Of a stretch of 64,000 bases of DNA, positions 47,995-61,193 are shown one piece after another. This stretch comes from Quillaja saponaria (Eukaryota; Streptophyta; Magnoliopsida; Fabales; Quillajaceae): the NCBI GenBank assembly GCA_029379385.1, contig CM055611.1, positions 8,618,001-8,682,000 of the forward strand. The letters run 5' to 3'. The first letter of the stretch is position 1. Each line of letters starts with the position of its first letter. A model generated the notes under the pieces. That model was not told the DNA's origin. It ran no database searches and worked only from the letters and a program-made list of their open reading frames with translations. The translations under genes were made by a program, and so were the position numbers.

Positions 47995-49136
47995 CTACAA
48001 GAGAGGAACCAACCAAAGTCATGCCTAAATGAAAACAAGGGGAAACTTGCACACAAACACACAATACATACGTTTAACTGTAAACACATGCAAGCTTGCT
48101 ACGGCTGTGGATTACAATAAAATTTTGCAGTACGTATGCTACTGGGGGTCTGGTAGCCAGTTGTAATTTAAAATTTTTTGTTCTTTATTTGTTAACAGCT
48201 TCCAGTTACTTAAGTTTATACTTCCCAGCCCCACAAAGATTGTCTCCTTTGACCATGCCATTGCCACAGATTAAGAAAGTTCAATAAATAAAGTGGCAAC
48301 TCAAATGCTGTGTCTCAAAAATATCCTTTCACGGGAGCATAAGCATAATTTCTTGGTGAAACAAAATTAAAGGTCACGGTTCTTATGTAAGAATCGTTTT
48401 TGGAACAAAAAGGAGTATTTGGTTTCATCTAGCTGCGAAATGAAGAAATATTCTTTGTATGTCTATTATACAAACCCACCCTAGTAGTATCACAAGACAA
48501 AAACCATTTGGTGGGTGTTATTCTCATATATTTTTCCTCCACCCTAATGCTATTTTCTTCCTACATCATGTTTAAAATCTTCCAAAACCCGTACATCCAA
48601 CTCAAGTACCCAAAGCTAAGTTTAATTATCTCATATACTAATGCTAAGTTTAAATTAACTCAACAATTTGCACATATCTAATGAATTAATAAGCCGAAAC
48701 CCGATTCAACCCATCTTCTGAAATACGCTTGATAAGAAATATATATAAAAAAAGTGACCTATATATACTATTATTCTCTTTGACTAATCAAAAATTCTTA
48801 TTATGTTTATGTGATTAATCAATTCTAAATACTTAGTTTCTCATATTATCCATGCTTTTAGTTCTTTTTAAGGAGTAATATATTATGTTAAATTCGATTG
48901 TTTTAATTTGTAATGTAATCTTTATAGTAAAATTGAAAAGAAAATAATTTACATAATATGTACATAAAATTGAAGATGAGGATTAAATAATATAAACATG
49001 GAAACTTTTTTATATTTGAAACCTATTTTATTTTTTCGGTAAATTTACTCAGGAAATTTTTTGCTTAATTTTTTAGGAAAAAATAAAAATAAAATAAGAC
49101 TTAATTGAAATTAAAATTAGAACATTATAAGTTTAT
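47995..49136. other. AT-rich DNA between exportin-7 exon and copy C
   Basis: I see no coding exon, repeat family or RNA gene here. It is a candidate place for an upstream exportin-7 exon, but I did not find one on the minus strand. Confidence 0.5.
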
Positions 49137-49512
49137 AACCCAATTATTAAAATTAATTAAAAGCACAATGACTCATTTGAAAAAAAATAGTGAAATCACC
49201 ATTTATATTGTAATTTAATTAGGAAACTTATAAGTCGACCAATAATTTTGATAATTTTGATAGGTGCACGGGGTGGTGGGATCAAAACTGATGGATGTAT
49301 GCTCCTGTTGATGTGAGCTAGCCATAAAAAATTGTTTAATTATATATTTTTTTTTCCACTTTCTAGTACATAATTTTTCTTTTTACCCTCTTTCATTTTT
49401 ATTTTTCATTTTGAAATATTTTCTCTTTTTGATTTGTTTTTTTTTTTTTTTTTTTCCACTTTTTCTTAATTTAGAGAAATAATTTATATTAGAATAAAAA
49501 GAAATTACAAAG

Positions 49513-49552
49513 ATATATATATATATATATATCTATATATATATATATATAT
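49513..49552. repeat. AT dinucleotide microsatellite
   Basis: (AT)n interrupted once by C, forming a near-perfect palindrome. A simple repeat in copy C. A shorter AT tract near 63373-63391 sits in copy D. Confidence 0.95.
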
Positions 49553-51702
49553 AGTAATAAAGATTGAAGAGTTTGACATTGAGGTATGGATAGCTCGACG
49601 TTAGAACATATATTAGTTACAATAGTAACTAGGGCATTTCATTATAGTTTTCTGATCTTATATAGAAAATTTGATGCCTCATTGATAAAGAATATGATTT
49701 CCATGTTTATGGTAAGAAAAAAAAAAGAAACAAAAAAGCATTGGAATGCAAATTAATTTAAAATTGGTACTTTTTATTTAAATCCGCTATTATTGTAAAG
49801 GAAAAAAAAAGTTATTTGAACCAAATTAATCCTAAAATTTATTTATATATAAAATTTTTATAAGCTCATTCTAATCACAACTATAAATCTACACTACAAA
49901 TAAAAGTGTCTACCGAAATTTTATATTTTCTTAAATATTCTTATAAGTTTTTAGTATTAGGTATGTACCAGTTAGTTGTTATTGTATTGTATTAAAATAT
50001 TGTACTTAAAACAAACTATTAATTTATTTTTTTCCTAATTCTTATCTCTTTAAATTGTAAAAGGATTATAACTATTTTTTACTATTAATTTCTTTCTCTA
50101 ATTCTTCTTAATTTTATGAATTAAAATTAAAAAAGTAACTCTGAATTAGAAATATTAAGAGTGTATTTTTTTTAATTTATTACAATTTTATTTTCTTAAT
50201 TCTTCTTCCATTATAAGAATTAAAAGGAAAAATTTATATTATGAATTTTATTTTTAATTGTATTTACTTATTTATTTAATTACATTAATAATGAGTAATC
50301 TTTAATTATTATTTCATAGTATTAAAATATTGTGTTTTAAATAGTTTACTAATTTATTTATTGTCTAACTCTTTCAATTTTATTACTAAAATGATTGTAA
50401 TTCGTTTTTACTATTAATATTTTTCACCCTAATATATACTATAGATAAAAGAGGCTTATTGACAAAAATTAGTATAACATTTTCTTAATTAATTTTCTAT
50501 CTTAAGAATTTAAAGGAAAAAATTATAAATTTATAATATGAATTTCATTTTTAATTGTATTTACTTATATGTTTAATTACATTCATAAAGAGTAATATTT
50601 AGTTATTATTTCATAATATTACAATATTATGTCTTAAATAAATTAATAATTTATTTATTGTCTAATTATCTCCATCTTAATACTAATATGATTGTTATTC
50701 TTTTTTACTATTAATAATTCAAATTTCATGAATTAATTTTTTTTTTTAAACTTTGAATTAAAAAAAAATATTTCGAGTATAATTTTATTATTAAAATATT
50801 ATTTTCTTAATTATTTTTTATCTTAAGAATTAAAGAAATTTTTTTAAATTTATATTATGAATTTAATTTTTAATATGTAAGTTAATTCTTGTTGCAATTG
50901 TATGTATATAAATAGAAATATTATAAATTTTTTTCCTTATAGAATATTGTAGAGACTCATTTATTATGAATCCTATCTTCTATTTATAATTCAACATCAT
51001 ATACGTAGATGCCTAATATATCATTGATCATTGTGAGGCTATTAGGATATCATTGACTGGTTCCTTTGCAAGATATATTGACGATGTCTAGTTTGAGTCT
51101 TCCAAAGCAAGGACGTGACAAATCATGTCCAGTACTTCACCATGCAAGTGTGATTTCTAGTTTGAGTCTTCAATTTTTTAAATGATTCTAGTTTATTAAT
51201 GCTACTGCCCAGTCACCTTTTAGAAGCATGCCTCTCAATTTTCAGTTTTCCTGCTTGCCACTGTCCAAAACTAATTGCAATATTCCCTGATAACATTTAA
51301 CATCTGCAATATTTGAAACTACAATTTTCCCTTCTCCCGAATAGATATTATAGTTATCAACCAAAACTCCTCACTCATACACAGTCTCCATATCTAGACT
51401 TGTTAGTGCATGTGAATTAATTGCAGGATGAAAAGGCCAATTCTCTTTCTTGAGACCTTAGCCACTATAAACACGATGCTGCCTACAAGACCTTAGCCAC
51501 TCTAAACACAATGCCCAACAAGAACTTCCTCTATTAATTGACTCTTGTAGTTAATTCCAACTTTAAAGAAGATGATGCATGATATTCGCTTATATATATA
51601 TGAAAAGCGTTTTGTATGTATATACATGCATGCTGTATGTTATATATATATATATAAATATATGCTTGATAGTTACTAAAATGATAACTTAAAATCTTTC
51701 AT

Positions 51703-52110
51703 GAAGAAGATTATGCTATTTGTATAATCAACCGGAAAGATGTATTGAAAAAGAGATATGATGAATCAAATGAAGAAAGTGAGAGCGTCATTCCATGTAT
51801 TGATAGAACTGAAGGCTCAAGTTCATATGTCAACAATTCTGAACCAAGAGAACCAATTATTGATGGAGACCTAATCAAAGGGAAAACCGGGCTTGATGTG
51901 AATTCTAATATACTGTCGAACGAGGAATTGTCGGACAATGAGAGGGAGGTTTCTGATAGTTTCTTGAATGAGGAATTGTTGGATATGGACATGGACTTAG
52001 AGGTTTCTGATCTCCTCTTGAATGAGGAATTGGAAAACATGAATGTTGATGGCTCGGATAATGACGTGTTGGCAGAGTTGCTTAACTTATTTTACAGCGA
52101 CCCAAGTTAA
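51703..52110 (+). pseudogene. NAC-C: isolated NAC exon 2
   Basis: This is the terminal NAC exon without exon 1. It is open for 135 codons (EEDYAICII, then RYDESNEESESVIPC), ending TAA 52108-52110. The acidic tail is longer than in NAC-B, with repeated leucine/acidic units (SNEELSDNE, LNEELLDMD, LNEELENMN), apparently by internal duplication. The acceptor AG is lost (TTTCAT in place of TTTTAG), and the exon 1 equivalent was deleted near 50963. This copy preserves the reading frame that NAC-B lost. It could make a protein only if joined to another promoter and start. Confidence 0.85.
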
Positions 52111-52506
52111 ATCCAATTGTTTAACTTAAGTAGCTTGGATTTTGTGCATTTGATTAATGGGTTCCAATAAATTTGCATAACTAACCTATAATCTCTGTCA
52201 AACAAGATACAACCAAAGTGAACATTACATTTGTTGTGAATATTTTATACGCAATAAATAAATCAAATATATTGAGTGTCGATAATTTATGGTAGGTGTT
52301 TTGATTGTGAATTGGTGTAGAAATTACATGTGTGATGGAGAAGGTTGACCACCTATTTCTTCATTGTTTTGTGCCTACAAGTTTGTGGCAGTTCGTGTTT
52401 TGCCTTTTTAGTGGAGGTACTTGTTAAGGGTTGTGAATGTTTGGAATGTAGCCTGAGGATGGTTTTTCATATTACTAGTATTTTTCTTCATTTAGTGATT
52501 TCAAGT

Positions 52507-52776
52507 ATGGCGGATGGCAAACAAAATGGGCAGCCAAAGCAACACAAAAATCAAAAGAGGAAGAAAGCAATCAAGGTACACAATAGAACATTGTCCCTGC
52601 CAACAATAGAAGACATAAAAGATATAGTCCCATTGTCGTTCACAAAAGACGAAACCCACAAAATGAGGATGTCTCTGTAAAGTGGTGCAACCTCAATTGT
52701 AGGGATCTCCCTTGGAGGAAATTGAATCACAGTAGTAAAGAAGAAGATCAATCAAATTTCGATACAAGAGCTTATT
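52507..52776 (+). pseudogene. MUTYH-C exon 1 copy, frameshifted
   Basis: A copy of MUTYH exon 1 (MADGKQNGQPK, TIEDIKDIVP) starting at the matching ATG. One T is missing in the CTGTTAAAGTGG stretch, giving TAA 52678-52680. The copy is cut at RAY(GVW) by the LTR complex at about 52780 and resumes at about 61541 with the VSEVMLQQT codons, where a further CAG to TAG change is seen (CTATAGCAG). NAC-C 3' flank lies only about 400 bases upstream, as expected for head-to-tail copies. Confidence 0.9.
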
Positions 52777-52780
52777 ATAT

Positions 52781-53111
52781 TGATAATAGAAATTTGGTTA
52801 TGGGTTCGGGTTACAACGTAATAGACAAGTAGTCCTAGGCCCAAGCTCGATCAAATGCAATAACACAACGTTTGGATTAATAAGTCTGTTAGATTGTAAC
52901 TAAGTCAGTTAGCGAATCAGTTGCTGGTTGTTGGATTAGTTAGGTTGTTAAAGTCTCACAGACCTGTATAAACGACTCTAGCTTGTATTGAAAACTCATA
53001 TTCTGAATTCAACGAAATTGGTTGAAGCCTTCTCTTCTCTCTCTCTCAAATTCCTTCTTTCCCATCCCTAACTTTGTGAGATTAAGTTTCCATTCTTGGA
53101 ATTTGATTTTT
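52781..53111 (+). repeat. 5' LTR of gypsy-4, 3' end lost
   Basis: It matches the 61194 LTR up to CTTGGAATTTGATTTT, then changes abruptly to TTCACACCCCTCACGGAGG. About 10-15 bases of the LTR end are missing. A promoter-like CCTGTATAAACGACTC is near 52964. Confidence 0.85.
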
Positions 53112-56100
53112 TCACACCCCTCACGGAGGTATGACTGGAAAGATTTGATAACTAAACTACCATATCCCTGACTTCGAAATAAAGTAACAAACATGACTCA
53201 TGACCAAACTAAAAAAATAAAAGTAACTTTTCTAAAATTTAAGTTTGCTGTAAAAGTTTATTTTCTGAAACAATTAACAATTTACTGAAAATTTTGCCAG
53301 AGATTCCTTGCAATATGGAACATGTATCAAAATACAAATACATATGTTCATGATTTCACACAACAATAACACAAAGACAACAAGGAGCTCCCCTCCATCC
53401 ACATCATAAACAAGACAAATAACTAGACTCTTATATCATACAACATTAGACACCTCACACTTCTAGTGTGACTATAAACTTTCATCCTTGACTTCAAGTC
53501 TAAGATCCTAGAAAATACCTTGCCATATTCTGTTAGCAGGTCACTAGCTCAGCAATGCCATATACAGAACTCTTGTTACTAAAAAAAAATTCACAAGAGT
53601 GGGGTGAGTCCTACAAACTTTATGATTGGAAAATCGTACCCAAAGGGTACTAGCATTACTCAACACAAGTGTATAAACATATATAGTCAATTAACTTCAA
53701 GTGACAATGTTCATGCTTTAAATCAAAATATACGTACACATTTGTAATCGTCATAAATTTACAACTTACATGATTCAGAGGATCACAAATTAATTAGAGC
53801 AATGATCGTACATAGAGTAAACAAAGGGCCAACGAGTAACTCAGCCCTGCATAATAGTATCATCCCCCACCAGGCATTTACGCGCCCACACAATAGATTA
53901 ATTATCTGTACACATTTCATCCCACTTGGGCTAAGCATTTAATCCTTTTAAAACATTTATCAGAATTAGAATATCTTAGAATTTCAAATCAACATATACT
54001 AGGTGCACCTAGATTTCAATTTCGGAAATAAAAATCATTTCTTAGAAAAATCTCAATTTGTTGGTCCTTATCAACCACAAACAATTTCAAACAAGCATGA
54101 TTCAAATAACTCACTGAAACATTGCATTTGCACATTTATTTAAATATCCATACAATTACACATAATAATCTAGCCCCCAAAGACAATAATTAACCACTCA
54201 CCATATACCGATATGATCAATACTCCCTTTTGTGTTACGTATGTCATTGGCTCAATCGTAATTTCGATGCTACAATTACATTTTCTAAGTATTGTTTAGT
54301 TTATCCATTTTATAGGTTATAACCTTTAAATTACAATAATCTAGAGTTACTATTTTAAAATTTGTTCAAGAGCTTGAATCATACTATTTCAATATTAATA
54401 CGATTAAATTTTTTATACTAGTTATCAAGTTCACGTAATTTTAATTATCTCAGTACGTATCCAAACTTTAATTTACGTTTAACAACTAAACTAATAACAC
54501 ATCTTAAAAGTGAATTTAATCACTTAATTACTAGACATATATTAAGTCAGAACATAGAGAATCACGCATAACCTATTTTCTTGACAATTACTTTGTATAG
54601 AATGAATAGTTGACAAATACATGGACCAATAGAACATTTATAAAGCCCTTGCAAAACTAGAACAATTTAAGAAACCCAATTCAATTTGGAGGGCCTAATT
54701 TTCAAACAACCTCCTTAGCATGTCAATTAAAATATCATCCTTTATCTTACATAATTACACCAAACATGTTTTCTTGAGAATTAAGTCCTCTTAACCCTTT
54801 ATTCGAATAACTTAAAATAAAGTTAATTAGTTCAATATGAAGTTTTGTAATTAGCTATTTAACAAATGAAACTTACATATGTATTAACTTAACATCCTAT
54901 TTGGAAACTAATTCCTTTTTAAACCTTTTACCAATTATCTTAAAAGTACCTTTAAATTCCTTTATTCCTTGCAATTTGTGCCAGCCCCTGCTACTACTTT
55001 CACCAATTGCTTGACTCCAAGACATACAGAAAACAGGGCATCCAGTAGCCCTTATGTCACACCCTTCACGGAGGCATGACTGGCCGGAGGACTGGAGAAC
55101 TAACTTCTGTAACCCTGATTCCAAAACAAAGTGACGAGCATGACTCTTAACCCATCTGAAAGATAAAAATAACTATTATAAAACAAACATTTATTGTAAA
55201 CTTTTTATTTGCTGAAATAGTTAACGATTTACTGAAAGATATTAGCATGGATCCCCATCCATAAAGAACATGCCTCAAATACAAACCTATATGCTTGGTC
55301 TCATGTAACCATAATACCAATACAACGAGGAGCTCTGCTCCGACCACATTCTAACCAAAGTAAAAAAACTACACTCCTATATCATACCAAAATTTGACAC
55401 CTCACAATTCTAGTGTGACTGCAAACTTTCATCCTTAACTGTAAGTCTAAGATCCTGAAAACACCGAGCTGTATTCATTTGGCAAGTCATAAGCTCGGCG
55501 ATGCTATATACCGGACTCTTGTCACTATAAAAAAAATATTCACGAGAAAGGGGTGAGTCCTAGGGATTTCGTGAGTGGAAAATCGTACCCAAATGGTACT
55601 AGCATCACACAACACAAATATGTAACACATAAATTAACATCATGTAATATTTTTCATAAAACATTTCACGTTACCCATATACGTCGTACATTTCACAATT
55701 TCACAATTTATATGACATACAAGATCATAATTTACATCAGAGCAACACTATCACACAAAGCAATCAAAGGGCCAATGAGTGACCTAGCCCCGCATAACAT
55801 TATCACCCCTTACCGGGCATTTACACGCCCTCAAAATAAATTAATCTCCGTACACAATTCATCCCACCGGGACTGAGCACTCAATTTTAAAAAATATTTA
55901 TCAGAATCAGAATTTCTCATGATTTTAAATCGGGTATCCTAGGTGCACCTGGATTTTTAATTTTAGAAATGAAAATTATTTTCCAGAAAATGTTCACGAG
56001 TTGGCCCGTATCAATCACAACCAATGTCAAACAAACATAATTCAAATAAATTTCTGAAATACTTTACTTACTTACTTTCCATATATCACGTATATTCAAA

Positions 56101-57130
56101 TAAACATATAATCACACATACTAATTTAGCCCCTAAAGGTATCAATTAACCACTCACCTGTAACTGATTCTACTTGTCACTCACATTTATGCCCACGTGT
56201 CTCATCAGTCCACATTAGAATTCGGAACTGAAATTCATATTTCCAAATAGTGCTTAGTTTATAAACGTTATTGTTATAATATTTTAATTTCTAAGTTTAT
56301 ATCTCAACTTGTATATGTTTCTTTATGAAATTTTCCATTAAGCTACTACATGCCAGTTAATAAGAATTGGACTTTACGTGATAAGGTTAATATTAAAGAG
56401 ACATTTTAAATGTCTTGACAATACCTAGGGTAAAAGAAACCATTGGAAAAGATACAAAGCACTTAGTGAGTTAGAGATGTTGGAATTGTCCAAACTTGGG
56501 GTTTGGACCAGTGTCCACTTTAACCGTCATATCTTTCTCTAGAAAACTCCGAATCTAGTTTCGTAAAATTTATAAAATACTAGATACATGTAGATTTCTA
56601 ATGGTATATTATTTGTAATTTTTGGATTTATATATCAATACAGTTTATTGTTTGAAGTTACATCAAATTTTATGGCAAGCAGGATTTTTGACAGCTTTGA
56701 CCTTACCTTAGTTAATTGAACATAACTTTCTCTAAGAAAAATGAAATCCAATTCCGTTTGTTGGGTTTATTAATAAACAAGTATATCTATCTTTATTAAT
56801 TAGAAACTTTTCCTAGAATCTGTCATGAACCTACTCAATTTCTTACATGGACCAAAAACCGGGCACTATGACTCCTGCCTGACCTAGCTAGAGTCTAACA
56901 GTTATAACTCATAACATATTTGGAAAAAAGCTACAAAATTTTGCAGAAAATATTTCAAGATCCTAATCTACACTTTCTCTTTTAAGCCCTTAATTTAATT
57001 CATTCTCAAAGACACTCGAAATACCAAATTTTTCTAACCCACAAAAATCTGGCCCTGAATCCCTTCCAAAATCACTTAACTCCCATTTTCCAACACTTTA
57101 TCCACAACTAGCTCTCCTTTGTTCACACCT
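53112..57130. repeat. Two head-to-tail copies of a TGTCACACC repeat
   Basis: Copies start near 53112 (TTCACACCCCTCACGGAGG) and at 55052 (TGTCACACCCTTCACGGAGG) and stay alignable for well over 1 kb. Examples are GGTGAGTCCTA (53603, 55552), AAAATCGTACCCAAA..GGTACTAGCAT, and GGGCATTTAC..GCCC. The second begins with TG and is compatible with an LTR read on either strand. No partner internal region is evident, so they may be LTRs of a deleted element in tandem. There is no coding domain. The end of copy 2 is unclear. Confidence 0.7.
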
Positions 57131-57429
57131 ATTACTCACCTTCATTAACTTTGTCATTTGTAATCTTCCTCGGGTTTTCCATGTGTAATTTCTACTAGTG
57201 GTGTTATTGCATAATTAACAGTGACAAAAACTATTGACAAAATATATCAGATATTCACATCATCAAAAAGATTTCCAATGTCTGCCTTTTTATAACTAAG
57301 ACAGTTTCATAAAAAAAATAATAACTAAATTTAGTACTTGTGTGCCATTTATACTTACCAATTATGCATATAGCATTTGCCAACATCTACTTTATAACTT
57401 TCATAGCATCCTTGTTAAGTCGTGTGACA

Positions 57430-57836
57430 TGGACTGTAGCTAATGCAGTAGCCAATAGTTTCACAGATAGAGACTATGATAGTGCAAATAACATAACCAA
57501 ATAGAAGCCCAGCTGACATGGTTAAAGATATTGCAGGAATTGCAAGGATTTTCAATCCTGCATACACCATACAATAACCCATATCTAGCAGGACCATAAC
57601 CTTCGATGAAGTTTGAATATTGATTTCAAAAGAAATTGATCAGGTTCTTATTCACATACCCAACTATTGCAAACCTTCCAACGAACCCCACCAAAAATAA
57701 AGCAGCCAAAAGGGTACCCTTACATAGTACCGTCATCCTCCTCAGGCCCACCTTGGTCTTTCCCCTCCCCCCTTGTCGTCGACACCACCAAAATGAACTG
57801 CCACACACACAACTACAGGATCGTTGGATATGTTGC
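57430..57836 (-). pseudogene. Fragment of plastid-type DedA/TVP38 (SNARE-associated Golgi) gene
   Basis: On the minus strand the region encodes a hydrophobic segment (LCKGTLLAALFLVGFVG), NKNLINFF, then FIEGYGPA and AGLKILAIPAISLTMSAGLL with FGYVICTIIVSI. This is the conserved core start of the plant SNARE-associated Golgi/DedA membrane family, closest to the plastid-targeted member. A TGA follows INFF, and two bases are missing near GVYAGL, which shifts the frame. Downstream exons (the ARYF and RLSPLLPF parts) are absent. The fragment sits inside the gypsy-4 complex next to the TGTCACACC repeats, so it was probably captured or left there by a rearrangement. Upstream 57840-58450 shows no further exon I can identify. 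Confidence 0.75.
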
Positions 57837-58299
57837 TACCCGGTTGCTCAAGATTCACAAACACATATGCACACACATAGCTAGAATAACAAAGAGAAAA
57901 GGGAAAACAGCTTAGCTGCCATAACAGGGGATCTATGGTGGACTCTGACCAGTTTTGGGTGGCTGCTTCACAGCTGGGAAGGAAGGAAGAGGAAAGATAG
58001 GGGTTGCCTCAACGAGTTGCACAGCCTGTCATGGTTAGAAGTGCATAAAATTTGATGGTATGAAGGAAGTAGGAGCTTGGCTGCAACAAGGTTTCACGAA
58101 GGTAGAACGGAGAAGTAAAACAGGGGAGAAAGGACTAGAAAGATCGTGAAGAACATAGGGAGCAACGTCAGCCCACATAGAAGAAAAGGAAGAAAGGAAA
58201 TCAAAAAGAACAAAGTCAAAGTCTCCATATAAAAGGAATGGATGGTTTACGTTCATCCTATATATGTGTGTATAAATGTTTATTTCATTCACACAAAGG

Positions 58300-59165
58300 T
58301 TTTATTATTATTATTATTTTTTTGAACACACACAAAGATATTGGATTATAACATGTGTGATTGTATAGTTATTCAATTAATTTTTTTATTTTACAAATCT
58401 AATTTACACATTATGTCTAAAACTCACTTTTACGTTATCTATTTTGGACGGTTATAACACCTTACTACAGTGCCCTCTCTCCATCCTTTGCTTAACACCA
58501 AAGCCTTACACAGTCACATATACCCAAGCCTACTTCGGAGAACCTAAGCTTCCAATACACAGCACCCCCTACCGCCACTCCTACAATTAAACCCCCCAAA
58601 CATGACAGTCCCTTGTCAAATAGGAGGTAGCAAGTCTAGTCCTAACAAAACTAACCTACAAGGTCAAGGGAAGTGTTAAAAGAAAAAGCTACTACCTTGG
58701 AACTAGCTTGCACTAAGAAGAGTTGAAATTCCCTAAGCTGACTGAGGCGTCTTCCATGGCAGAAACAAGGAAAATTAAGTTATTGCCAAGACTTCCTTGT
58801 TTATCCCTTATGATTTACTCAACCCAAGGAGCCAGCAGGAGCAAAGAAGAGAAAAAAAAAATTAGTTCCTATGCTAACACTCACTTGGCCAAACTCAACA
58901 AAAGATGTAAAGTTTTCCTTAGCTCCTTGGCTAACATAAGAATATACACAACCAAATTAAAGAAATCTGCAACCAAACTCCAAGCTAAGCTACCATGGCC
59001 AGAGTTGGAAAAGTAAAAAAAAAATTAAAAATTCAAGGAAGGCAACTAGTTTTGTCATGGCAAAGGAAAAATTTTACACCTCACCCTTGCATTTAATGTA
59101 AATTTTTCATCTCTGTATTTCTAATTAATGCATTCACGCCTTTCATTCTTCATCCCTATGGTTTT
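58300..59165. other. Unassigned DNA inside the gypsy-4 complex
   Basis: There is a plus frame at 58723-59016 (lysine-rich, no domain) and pyrimidine-rich stretches. It may be leader or linker sequence of a nested element. I cannot assign it. Confidence 0.4.
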
Positions 59166-59169
59166 GGTA

Positions 59170-61193
59170 ACCTAGTCTTTCTGGGCTTGACAGGTAACTA
59201 TAGGAAGTTTGTGAAGGATTATGGAAAAAGTTAGCTGGGGGTTGAACTTATTGCAATAGAAAAATGGGTTCAAATGGGACTCTGCAATAAATCAAGCATT
59301 CCACAAACTGAAATTCCTAATGACACAAGCTCCAGTATTGGCACTGCCCAACTATAACAAGACTTTCATAGGGTAGACATATGCTTATGGTTCAGGAATT
59401 GGACATGTGTTTTTGCAAAAAGGACACCCTTTAGCATTCATAAGAAAAGCTCTAGGGCCTAGACACTTGGCTCCATCCAAATATGAAAAAGGAACTTATT
59501 GCAATAGTGTATGCAGTTAACAGATGGAGACAGTACTTGATAGGGAGGCACTTTATAATTAAGACTGATCATCAAGCATTGAATCATATGTTAGAACAAA
59601 AAGAGTGGAACAATGTCTTACAAAAGTGGCTTTCTAAACTAATAGGACTAGATTATGAAATCCAGTACAAAAAAGGCAAAGAAAATACAGTAGCTGATGC
59701 ACTCTCAAGGGTGACAGTAAATGAAAACTGTGAAGTAACTTGTTTGGCTTTGCCAACTGTTACCACTAACTTAGTTCAAAGGGTAGTAATTAGTTATCAA
59801 GGAGATATTCAACTGCAGAAGCTCCATAAAGAACTGGAACAAGGGCAAGGAAGCCATAAGCACTATGAACTTGTACAGGGTCAACTTAAGAGAAAAGGAA
59901 AACTGGTAGTGGGACAAAGTGAAGCATTAAGAAAAGAGTTGCTACTTCTATTTCATACCAGTGGACCAGGTGGACATTCTGGGATTCATGGTACAATCAA
60001 AAGGCTAGGAAATACCTTATACTGGAAGGGTATGTAGAAGAGTGTGAGAAATTTCATTAAGAGCTGTGAAGCATGTTGGAGATTTAAAGGAGAAACAGTA
60101 ATAATGCCAGGCATGCTACAGCCCTTGCTTATTCCAAATGAGGTATGGTCCTGTATCTCTACGAATTTCATAATAGGCCTACCCAGATCAGAAGGTAAAA
60201 ATGTGATCATAGTAATAGTTGACAGGCTATTTATGTTTGCCCATTTTATAGCATAGCAACAACCATACATTGCAACATCAGTAGCTCAAGCCTTTATTAA
60301 TAGGGTGTACAATATACATGGCATGCTCGCAGAAATAATCACTGATGAGATCCTGTATTCATGTTTGGGTTTTGGAAAGAGCTTTTTAGAGTGTAACAGG
60401 TTAAGCTGCATTACTCCATTACTTATCATTTACAAACAGATGAACCAAAAGAGGTAGTAAACAGATCACTAGAGACCTACTTAAGGTGCTTTACAGGAGA
60501 CATACCTCACACTTGGGTAAAATGGTTACCTATATCCCAATGTTGGTACAATTTAGCTTACAACTCATTCATTAATATTTTCCCTTACCAGGTAATGTTC
60601 TGCTAGGAACCTCTTTCCTATATACCTTATGTCAAAAAGGATTCCAACAATGATGTGGTAGACAGGTCCTTGTTAGCTAAAGAGACCATATTCCACTTCT
60701 TGAAACAACACTTGAAAAAGGCTCAAGAGAGAATGAAGGTATAAGCTGATAAACACAAATCAGAAAAGATAATGTGAAGTAGGGGGCTGGGTCTATCTTA
60801 AACTCAAACCTTACAGACAAAGGTCTATAGCTACTGGTACTTTCAATAAGCTAGCTGCTAAGTACTTTGGCCCTTACCAAGTCTTAAGCAGACTAGGAAA
60901 AGTAGCTTATGCTAAGATACATAATGTCTTCCATGTGTCCTTACTCAAGAGACAACATGGGCATCATGAAGTATATTAGCAACTGCCAAGGTTCAGTGAG
61001 GAAGGTCAACTGGTTTTAAAACCTATGGCAATACTAAACAGGAGAATGATAAGAAGAGCAAACAAACTAGTGGCACAAGTCCTAGTACAATGGTCCAACA
61101 ATTGCAGGGTACTTGGGAAGACTACAGTGCCCTCAAAGAAAAATATCCTTTATGGAATCCCTGTGGACAAGGATCAACTGAAGAAAGGAGTAT
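59170..61193 (+). pseudogene. gypsy-4 pol remnant: RT tail to chromodomain
   Basis: It opens at the RT C-terminal motif FLGLTGNYRKFVKDYGK. RNase H follows (KYEKELIAIVYAVNRW, TDHQALNHMLEQKEW), then integrase zinc finger (HTSGPGGHSG..CEACW) and a core with the first Asp replaced (ISTNFIIG for SMDFIDG). Later parts show DEIL and a lost D35E glutamate region. The chromodomain remnant RANKLVAQVLVQWSNN ends near 61190. Several stops interrupt it (TAG 60036-60038; 60253-60255). Wording is very close to gypsy-2, so they are one family. Confidence 0.9.

Larger units (their letters stand above)
49137..52490 (+). repeat. Duplication copy C: non-coding part, NAC-C and its 3' flank
   Basis: It aligns with B from about 44030: the GATAGGTGCACGGGGTGGTG stretch is at 44089 and 49258. 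At about 50963 the alignment jumps from the equivalent of 44710 to the equivalent of 45680, deleting NAC exon 1 and its leader. Much of 49880-50940 is an extra AT-rich block with internally repeated stretches (e.g. TTATTTATTGTCTAA near 50352 and 50648). A 40-bp alternating AT tract lies at 49513-49552. Confidence 0.8.
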
